Shown here: piece by piece, positions 56,802 through 64,000 of the stretch | Layout: every line of letters starts with the position of its first letter | How positions within the stretch are numbered: the stretch's first letter is position 1 | Source: Lumbricus terrestris | Lineage: Eukaryota > Annelida > Clitellata > Crassiclitellata > Lumbricidae | Assembly (NCBI GenBank): GCA_949752735.1 | Contig: OX457036.1 | Location: 82,200,005-82,264,004 of the forward strand | Length of the DNA stretch: 64,000 nucleotides | Reading direction: 5' to 3' | The notes under the pieces: model-generated | What the model was told of the DNA's origin: nothing | Seen by the model: the letters and a program-made list of their open reading frames with translations, nothing else | Databases searched by the model: none | Position numbers and translations under genes: made by a program

Positions 56802-57725
56802 CATCGATCAGACAATCAACTTCTGTCGTTCATTCGTCCATTTATTTGTTAGATTTTCGTTCCGTCAGCAATTTTTTTCGAAACTTCAAATTATAGAGAA
56901 AATATGACAGGAGGACACTTTTTATGGAAACGATACGAAGACTTGGTGATTATAATAATGAAAATTACAATTTCTATGACGTCGTAAATCGTAACACAGC
57001 CATGCTGTTACCATGCAGGGTACTTCTCGTACAACTAACAACGGGATAGGCCTTTCAAATTGTGATTGGGAAGTCAGGAATGTGGTAAATAAATTTGGAG
57101 GGAACTGCGGGAAGGAAACTCCAGTTGAGGAGAGGGAGGAGAAGGGAGTGGAGAGCGTTATGAGGGGAAGAAGATAGAAGATGAGGCAGGAAAATGTATA
57201 ATGGAGGGAAATGGATGTGTGCTTGATTCGACTGTTGGGTGATGACTGACGCGATGATTGACGCTGCTTCTGGTCGTCTGATGTCGAGGTCAGCACGAGG
57301 TCACTCATACCCTCCCCCCCCATCATCACCCGACAAACACCGAATCGATGTTGTTGAATGCGGTCGTCCATCACTTTCCGATTGTAATTTACCAGCTTCC
57401 TCCATGGCACGCTCCTCATACCTCCACCAACCATACAAACAGAAGATTTGTCTTCACCCACATGAATGTCATTTCATGACCCTATCACTGCAGATATATA
57501 GATCTCTCTTCCCGCAGATTCATTTACATCTATGCAGGTTCTTCCTCATTTCGTTCATCTCAATCGCTGCGCATCCATGCCCTCCATATGAGTTACTGTC
57601 CATCCATGTCTTCTATGTCAGCTTATTATGATTAAATATAATCGAGCATTGACTGACTTACATATATATAACTACATATATATATCAATTATGATTATAA
57701 ATAAATATAATTATTTTAATTATAT
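56802..57725. other. Stomatin downstream intron, no exon recognised
   Basis: Unique-looking sequence with long frames on both strands at 56922-57631 but no band 7 similarity and no clear domain. (TA)-rich near 57660-57725. Confidence 0.45.
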
Positions 57726-57884
57726 AAGTTTCGCCTAACGTCAATGCTTCATTACTGACGTATATATACATGTATCTCATCAGGTTCACGCTAAAGCGCA
57801 GCAATTAAGTGCATTGACGTTATAGGCAAAACTTATTGTTGCGCTTTAGCATAAGCCTGATGAGATATACGTCAGTAATGAAGC
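57726..57884. repeat. Interlocked inverted repeat (A-B-A'-B')
   Basis: Segment A (57726-57747, 'gtttcgcctaacgtcaatgc') is inverted at 57812-57835. Segment B (57748-57810, starting 'cttcattactgacgtata' and including 'cgctaaagcgc') is inverted at 57831-57884 ('gcgctttagc ... tacgtcagtaatgaag'). The pairs interleave, so only one hairpin can form at a time. No TSD was identified. Confidence 0.8.
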
Positions 57885-58082
57885 TCCATGGTTCTTGTCT
57901 AGTTTTTTGCTCTTCATGCGCGATAGCATTATTACAGCATCAATAAAATGCGCTAAATAAAGTTGTCAGTACAGTAGCAATAGTAGTACATTAGTTCCAT
58001 CCCAACATCTCTGTGCAACAAGTGAATACTGATATGAAAGCATCGATATATGCTAATTGAGGGCATGATCCGATTCTCACTC

Positions 58083-58165
58083 CTTCCATCCATCCATCCA
58101 TCCATCCATCCATCCATCCATCCATCCATCCATCCATCCATCCATCCATCCATCCATCCATCCAT
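58083..58165. repeat. (CCAT)n microsatellite
   Basis: About 20 CCAT units. A looser (CATA)n-rich region follows at about 58480-58640, interrupted by 'taggccta'. Confidence 0.97.
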
Positions 58166-58697
58166 ACATCCATCACTCCAGCTATTCCAGTTTGCTTTAT
58201 ATATTCCACGTTAGCAGAACACAGGTCGTTTCCAGGGCTCGTCTCCTCTGTCCTGTGTTGATCATAGAAATTAAACGGAACTGGAGCGTCGTCCCTCGGG
58301 GTTTGTCAGCGATCAAACGCCGAACAGATAAGCATGGCACCCGAAGGTCGATATGCAAATTGCCCAAAGGAAATCTGGACGATAAGAGGAAACGCAAGAA
58401 TTCCCAACGAAAACGAAAAATAAAACACGAAAATATATATATTCACACTGGATCACCCGACCTATTCAGTGTTATACATACATTCATATTACATACACAT
58501 AACCTACATGCATGCTATAGTTTACATACATACATAGGCCTACATACATACATAGGCCTACATACATACAAAAAAATACATACATACATATATATACATG
58601 CATACATACGTACATACATATGCATAAATACATACAGATATTATCACATTGTAGCGGTAGAATGCTTCTTATCAAACAAACCTATTAAACGATGCAT

Positions 58698-59698
58698 TGT
58701 ATAAGGGTTAGATATAGGTAAGAATTAAGCTAGACAATATGTGGCGTGTTTTAACGGATAATTAATATTATTTGTGGCTTAAGTTAATAAATAATAATAA
58801 CGCATATACACGCGCTACAACAATTCTTGATATACAACGGAGGAGCGGAAAGCAGCGTCAATGTCAGCAGACGACACAACAAGCCCACGAAGAAAGTTAG
58901 TCAGCGAGGAGCGTGCAAAGGGAGAAGACGAGATTTCCGAGCGATGGCGGCCATTGACAATTGTGGCGTTACTCGTAGGTAATTCGGAAGATCTGACGGT
59001 GGAATTGAGTGTGGAAGGCGACACGCTGTCGGCCTGTCCCACTGTTGGACTATAAGACCTTGGGAATTGAGTACCAGGGCGAGTCAAACGAAACTTTGCG
59101 AAGTTTAATGTGACACTTGGCGAGTGAACTGCGATCGATATCGGGAAACGGTCGAATTCGAAACTACAATTGCGATTGGATTTCGACGACAGCAAGAAGT
59201 GGCGAAACGATAACAAGACGAGGTTGAAAAGACGTGCAAGCGACAAGAAGTTACCGTTGCTTGTGAAGATCCTAAGAGGCGGACGAAACTACCGAGTGCT
59301 GTGCCCAGCTACAGCATTCTCCGTCTACACAGCTACAGAGGAGAATTGGGAACGACGGCAAGTAAGAAGAAGGTGACCTTCCTTCCTCTTCGAACCTTCA
59401 TTCCAATCCATACGAACTGAAGAAATTCTACATCTACGCTGGAGAAGTCCAACGTGGAAGTTAAGAAACAAGCTATAATATATCTTAAATAATACGCCAC
59501 AATAAGTAGATAGGATTAATGATACTGTATTTTACTGTTTGATATTGTTTTCTTATAATATAATCTTTAAATGAATCTCAGCTACTTTTGTTTTAGGTCA
59601 TAGCTCATTCTAATATTGATCGCCCAAAAGCCTCTGAGCATAAAAGTTCCTTATTAAACTAGATTTAAAACCCTAGATTTGATAGGTAGTGACATGAG
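58698..59698 (+). repeat. Putative 5' LTR of the right-edge retroelement
   Basis: About 1 kb precedes a primer-binding-like site. It contains a TATAA-like 'actataagacc' at about 59049 and ends near '...gtgaca'. The left edge (TG at 58698, or at 58648) is a guess, because the second LTR is outside the window and no TSD can be read. Frames inside it are not supported as genes. Confidence 0.3.
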
Positions 59699-59721
59699 TG
59701 GGTGCCCATGCCGGGATTTGA
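59699..59721 (+). promoter_or_regulatory. Candidate tRNA primer binding site
   Basis: TGGGTGCCCATGCCGGG followed by 'atttga' resembles the complement of a tRNA 3' end reaching into the T arm, with the TGG pairing the CCA. The surroundings do not form a tRNA gene. It lies 262 bp upstream of the gag start. Confidence 0.55.
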
Positions 59722-59982
59722 GTCAGTAAAAAAACTGTCTTTTGAACAGTATTAGAAAAGCTTTGAACAATTATAGCTAGGAGATTGTTAGAGATTAAAT
59801 CGGAAATTGTAGATTGAAGATACTGCAGTAGGTTGTATGAACTATTAGAGATTAGTTGTTGTTGTGGAACTGAATTGATCTTTGCAGAGTTGAACAATTT
59901 CTATTTGTTAGAAATTTAAATAGCGCACATTGTTGCCAATATTTTTGTCATAAGTTACTAGTCAGCAAGTAAGACACTAAGT

Positions 59983-62667
59983 ATGTCTGTCAGCGATTTT
60001 GAAGCTTGGTTAGAAATTGCCAAACGGATGAACATGGAAGGGGACGAGATACGTGCTTTTGTCAAAGAAAGACAGGCAGAATGGAGACAAGATAGAGCGA
60101 CTGAGAGGGAGATCGCCAAAGAGATGAAATTAGCTGAAACAGCAGCAGAAGTCAAGAGACTTGAGATAGAAGCAAGAAAAGCAGAGATGGAAGCTGAAGC
60201 AGCAGCAGAAATGAGAAAAGCTGAAGCAGCAGCAGAAACGAGAAAAGCTGAAGCGGCAGCAGAAACGAGAAAAGCTGAAGCAGAAGCAGCAACGAGAAAA
60301 GCTGAAACAGAAACGAGAAAAGCTGAAACAGAAGCAGCAATGCAAGCGAAGAAGGCCGAAGTTGAGTTGGAAGCCATTAGAAGTGCTGAATCAGAAACTA
60401 GGCGAGTTCGTGAAGCAGCTGAGACAGAGGCGAGAGAACAGCGTGAACATCAGTTGGAGCTGAAGCGACTCGAAGCACAGGTGAAGATGCGAGAAATTGA
60501 TGCAAGAGGAGAACAAAATCAAGACCGTGGAAACATCTTCACAATGATCGGTGATGATCAACAACAAGGAGATCACCAAGGAAACAATAAAGGAATTAGA
60601 AATATCAAGTTTCCTGTTTTCAATGAATCAAAAGACTGCTTAGATGCATATCTTTTGAGATTTGAGCGAACCTGTGTAGCGTACGAGATGAAGAAAGAAG
60701 TGTGGTCATTGATACTGGCACGACACATAGAAGGAAGAGCACTGGAGGTATATCAGCGACTATCTGCAGATGAAGCAAGAGATTATGAATGTTTAAAAAC
60801 ACAGTTACTAAAGAGATTCCAAATGACAGAAGGAGGCTATAGAAAAAGGTTTAAAACGAGTAAAATGGAACCAGGTGAAACACCTTCTAATTTTATTTAT
60901 CGACTACGACGATACATGCAGCAGTGGTTATCCCAAGCAGGTTTCGAGAAGACATACGAAGGAGTGGAAGATCTACTGCTTAAAGATCAGTTCTACCTGA
61001 CCTGTAGTAATGAATTGAGAATGTTTCTAAAAGAAAAAGGAAAAATGAGCTTGAAGGATATGCTGGCCTGTGCGGAATCTTATATAGAGGCACACGGATA
61101 TAGATACAATGAGGCATCTACAAGAACTGAAGTGAAACCACAGAATGATAGAGTGAACGGTAGACCGTTCGAACATAGACCCAAGGAACAGTCTGGGTAC
61201 AATCTGAACAGGAGTAGGAGTGATGTGAGGATGAGTCAGGGTGCGCATCAAAACCGAGGGTTCAGTAGGGAAAGAGAAGTTGCAACCGAACATAAGATAA
61301 CCTGTTTCTCGTGTGGAGAATACAATCACAAAGCAGTTTCCTGTCCACATAAAAACAGAGGAGTTGTTAAACACACTGCAGCAGCAGTGCAAATATTTGA
61401 GAACCGAACCCACCGGATTATGCAAGAAAGTGAAATGCAGAGAATAGGTGATGTTGTTGGAAAGGAACAAGGTGAACACACCAGAATGCCACCTACAGGT
61501 ATGCACATGGCAGCCAGTGTCATGATGACAAGAGCCGGTGATGATTGTATCAGTCTAGAGGATGAAAGTGAGCATCAAGTAACAGTTAATGGGATCAATA
61601 ATGTAAAATGCATGTACGACTCAGGCGCAACCTGTTGTATTGTGAAGCGATCATTGATAAATGACGAAGCATTAACTGGAGAAGAAACTCATTGTATGTT
61701 AGGAGATGGAAGCGTAAAATGCTTTCCACTGGCTAATATATACATAGAGAGTGAACATTTTAACGGCGAAGTGCAAGCCATGGTAATGGAGCAACCGGTG
61801 AAACCAGTGATAATCGGGAAGATCAAAGGTTTGAAATACATGGTTAAAAATGAAAGAACCGAAAATGTAATCAAGGATGAACCGAAAGAAATCTGTGAGA
61901 ATAATGCTGAAGTGAAAAGCAAAGGCATATTAACTAAAAGCACAGAACATGAGGAGAGAACTTTACGTGTGAAGAAACCAGTAAGGTTCACTGATGATGT
62001 AACAAAGGATAAAGATGATACAGATAACAGGAAGCCAAGTTTTAATAAAACGATGAAGAAGAACTTCAGAAATAAACCATTGAGATTGGTAGAGACGGAT
62101 AATAAATATTTAATCACAGGTGGAAGAAGTGAATTGAATAATAGTCGTGTTAAACAGGATAAGTGTTGGAAGCAAAAAGTAGACTGGAGAAATGGTGAGA
62201 ATAGAGATAAGTCTAATGAGACTCAGTCTAGAAGATCCAATGAGTGGATGTATGGAAGATACAAAGAGAATCCAAATGTGGATAGGAGAAATACAAGGTG
62301 GAACATGGGTGACACAAACAGGTGTAATTGGAAAAACTATAGACATGTGATGAGAGAGTCTAGTAGTAATTATGGAGTTAGGCATGAGAGACCTAGTGAT
62401 TTAAATTGGAGATTTAGAAGTAGAAGAGATGAGAATGGAAGTCGTGGAAACCATTGGAATAGTAGACCATGGTACAGAAGAGAACAAGGCGATAATTCTG
62501 GAAGAAGACAGAATGAGAATTGTAGAGGATACAATTATACGACTAAATGGAAAAGTAGGTTATGGAATGACAGAGAATGGTCATGTCCTAACAGTAATGT
62601 TGAAAAGTGGAAAAGTAGTGAAGACTACAAAGAGAATGTGGAGAAATGCAAGATGTCAAGACAGTGA
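59983..62667 (+). CDS. Gag-protease polyprotein of a Ty3/gypsy-like element, 894 aa
   Basis: A single open frame from ATG 59983. Residues about 30-185 are a charged, Ala/Glu/Lys/Arg-rich coiled coil built from tandem 'RKAEAAAET'-type repeats. About 207-375 is a retrotransposon Gag domain (starts 'IKFPVFNESKDCLDAYLLRF'; contains 'YRKRFKTSKMEPGETPSNFI'). A CCHC zinc knuckle lies at about 440-453 ('CFSCGEYNHKAVSC'). The retropepsin motif D-S-G-A is at about 545-548. The last 300 residues are Arg/Asn/Trp-rich and unassigned. It is intact. Expected role: particle formation and processing. It lies in the direction of the stomatin gene and may sit in its intron. Confidence 0.9.
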   Translation: MSVSDFEAWLEIAKRMNMEGDEIRAFVKERQAEWRQDRATEREIAKEMKLAETAAEVKRLEIEARKAEMEAEAAAEMRKAEAAAETRKAEAAAETRKAEAEAATRKAETETRKAETEAAMQAKKAEVELEAIRSAESETRRVREAAETEAREQREHQLELKRLEAQVKMREIDARGEQNQDRGNIFTMIGDDQQQGDHQGNNKGIRNIKFPVFNESKDCLDAYLLRFERTCVAYEMKKEVWSLILARHIEGRALEVYQRLSADEARDYECLKTQLLKRFQMTEGGYRKRFKTSKMEPGETPSNFIYRLRRYMQQWLSQAGFEKTYEGVEDLLLKDQFYLTCSNELRMFLKEKGKMSLKDMLACAESYIEAHGYRYNEASTRTEVKPQNDRVNGRPFEHRPKEQSGYNLNRSRSDVRMSQGAHQNRGFSREREVATEHKITCFSCGEYNHKAVSCPHKNRGVVKHTAAAVQIFENRTHRIMQESEMQRIGDVVGKEQGEHTRMPPTGMHMAASVMMTRAGDDCISLEDESEHQVTVNGINNVKCMYDSGATCCIVKRSLINDEALTGEETHCMLGDGSVKCFPLANIYIESEHFNGEVQAMVMEQPVKPVIIGKIKGLKYMVKNERTENVIKDEPKEICENNAEVKSKGILTKSTEHEERTLRVKKPVRFTDDVTKDKDDTDNRKPSFNKTMKKNFRNKPLRLVETDNKYLITGGRSELNNSRVKQDKCWKQKVDWRNGENRDKSNETQSRRSNEWMYGRYKENPNVDRRNTRWNMGDTNRCNWKNYRHVMRESSSNYGVRHERPSDLNWRFRSRRDENGSRGNHWNSRPWYRREQGDNSGRRQNENCRGYNYTTKWKSRLWNDREWSCPNSNVEKWKSSEDYKENVEKCKMSRQ

Positions 62668-62954
62668 CATGCATTTCGGCAGTTGTACATGATGGAAAAG
62701 TAGGAGAAAATGAGGAAGAAGAGAAACTGGACTCGTATGTCAGTAAACAAAATGAAACAGAAGATGTTAAATGGAAATCTGATGTTGATGCAGATGCATT
62801 GAATGTTGACGAGGAACACACAGATGAACTAGAAACAAAAAATGGCATTACGTTGAATTTGTACAAGAAGGTGAAAAGAGATACTGGTAGAATATTAGAT
62901 GTAGAAAGGAGGAACTATCAAAGCATGAGAAGAGATGCTGCAAATAGAAGCTGA
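62646..62954 (+). CDS. Short pol-frame leader after gag-protease
   Basis: A 102-codon frame that overlaps the end of gag-protease by 22 nt in a different frame. It is the same frame as the RT remnant at 63420. It is acidic ('GENEEEEKLD') and resembles a linker region between protease and RT. It ends in TGA, followed by 465 bp of non-coding DNA. Its expression is uncertain. Confidence 0.4.
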   Translation: MQDVKTVTCISAVVHDGKVGENEEEEKLDSYVSKQNETEDVKWKSDVDADALNVDEEHTDELETKNGITLNLYKKVKRDTGRILDVERRNYQSMRRDAANRS

Positions 62955-63419
62955 CAGTAGCTTGTGGAGAATATATAATCAAGAGTGAGTGTAAATAGAA
63001 TACAGTATGAGATAAGTGAAGTTGAGTTGCTTATTTTAAGTAGTTCAGTGAGTTATGTTAAGTGGTAAGGTGAATTTTAGGATCAAGTGAGATAGTAGTA
63101 AAATTATTGTAGTTGTGTAGTAGTTAAGCACTAAGATGAAATTGAGTTGAATATAGTATCTGAGTGTGATGTTGAGTCACTTAGATAATTAGAAAACAGT
63201 TGAGTGATGAGAAAGTAGTTAAGAAGAAGTACTAGGTCCAGTGAGCAAAGTACTATTGTTGCCTAGTTAAGATGATGAGATGTTCGTGAAATGACAAAGG
63301 TCATTCATTGTGAGAACTAGGATGGATGAATGCCATGTGTTGATAAGGTAACACATATATAATAAGTAGAACTTTAAGTTAATAATAATAGTGAGTTAAG
63401 TGAGTCGAGGCAATATGAA
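62955..63419 (+). other. Non-coding spacer where the RT N-terminus should be
   Basis: A/G-rich sequence with many stops in all forward frames and repeated 'gttgagt', 'agtgag' and 'taagtag' motifs. No RT fingers or palm coding is present. It replaces several hundred bases of pol. Confidence 0.6.
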
Positions 63420-64000
63420 GTATCATTTGGATTGATCAATAGTGCGTCAAGTTACAATCGATTAATTAGGAAGATTCTTCATGGAACAGAAAATCTTGAA
63501 AGATGGAGAGAACATTTGGAGACATTGGAGATATTTTTCGAAAGAGTGAGACAAGCGAATTTGACATTGAAGCCGAAGAAATGTTCAATAGGATATGAAA
63601 AGATTGACTTTTTGGGACATACGTTAAACAAGGATGACATAAGTCCAAAGGAGAAATCAGTTGATAAAATAGTAGACATGCCACGTCCAAAGACGAAAAA
63701 ACAAGTCAGGAGTTTTCTTGGAGCGATAAATTATTATCGGAAATTCATACCACACTGTGCGGAAATCATGGCACCGTTAAGTGACTTAACGAAGAAGATA
63801 GCACCTGGAATAGTAGAATGGAATGAAGAGCTGGAGGATAGCTTTACAAAGTTGAAGAACGAATTGGCAAAAGAACCAATTCTGAGACTTCCAAATTTAG
63901 AGAAGGATTTCATCCTACAAACTGATGCAAGTGGGAGTGGAATCGGATGTGTGATAATGCAGCAGTACGAGGGGACGAATCATCCCATAGCGTATGCGAG
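63420..64000 (+). pseudogene. Reverse transcriptase/RNase H remnant lacking the catalytic loop, runs off the edge
   Basis: Open from 63420 to the window end. It begins at the RT block 'SFGLINSASSYNRLIRKIL', then passes directly to 'WREHLETLEIFFERVRQANL' and 'LKPKKC'. The segment that should carry the Y-x-D-D box and flanking residues (roughly 10 codons) is absent, with the frame kept. The thumb block 'SFLGAINYYRKFIPHCAEIM' and the RNase H start 'LQTDASGSGIGCVIMQQYEG' follow. It lacks polymerase active-site aspartates and is predicted inactive. The rest lies beyond 64000. Confidence 0.85.

Noticed and set aside
59690..59725. tRNA gene on the minus strand
   Set aside because: The T-arm-like sequence has no matching 5' stem strand, anticodon arm or D arm; a primer binding site fits better.
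60130..60345. Cys/Phe-rich minus-strand frames
   Set aside because: Antisense of the Ala/Glu/Lys coiled-coil repeats in the right-edge Gag.

Overview
The window is eukaryotic, almost certainly metazoan, DNA: AT-rich, intron-bearing, full of microsatellites and layered transposons. It contains two host genes I can support. One is an intronless class A G-protein-coupled receptor (6894-8240, +). The other is four exons of a stomatin-family gene (47991-56615, +) whose last exons must lie past the right edge. The organism looks like a deuterostome, most plausibly an echinoderm or hemichordate. The grounds are a Gmr1-like Ty3/gypsy element (a group first described from deuterostomes), many CR1/L2-type LINE tails, many small hAT elements and frequent AGGCCT palindromes. 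The phylum is an inference.

Layout. 1-6.9 kb is intergenic with two small hAT MITEs. 6.9-8.2 kb is the GPCR, flanked downstream by minisatellites. 9.4-10.6 kb is a non-autonomous hAT with a second MITE inside it. 10.6-17.2 kb is unassigned sequence with minisatellites and LINE tails. 17.3-28.6 kb is a four-layer nest: a CR1/L2 LINE, split by hAT-A (8-bp TSD gctgtcac), split by hAT-B (TSD attgtttg, with a truncated transposase N-terminus), split by an 8.0-kb LTR element (4-bp TSD acag) that encodes only a very long Gag. 28.7-36.4 kb holds a possible broken terminal exon, microsatellites and repeat copies.

36.4-45.1 kb is a three-layer nest: an RTE-like LINE, a hAT-like element (TSD gtgtggga), then a 7.3-kb Gmr1-like retrotransposon (TSD ccatc) whose pol order is protease-integrase-RT-RNase H. 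46.3-47.4 kb has two MITEs with perfect 8-bp TSDs just upstream of the first visible stomatin exon. Stomatin intron 2 (48.1-54.8 kb) carries a hAT filled with about 17 units of a 67-bp satellite, one of which contains a 55-bp TTAA-flanked MITE. From about 58.7 kb to the right edge is a third LTR retroelement with an intact gag-protease ORF but a pol that has lost the RT catalytic box.

The host genes show no functional link to each other. What ties the window together is repeated nested insertion with readable target-site duplications, so relative insertion order can be read directly. No RNA gene, CRISPR array or prokaryotic operon is visible. Exon joins, LTR identity and family names rest on reading the sequence by eye and on family knowledge; no database search was run.
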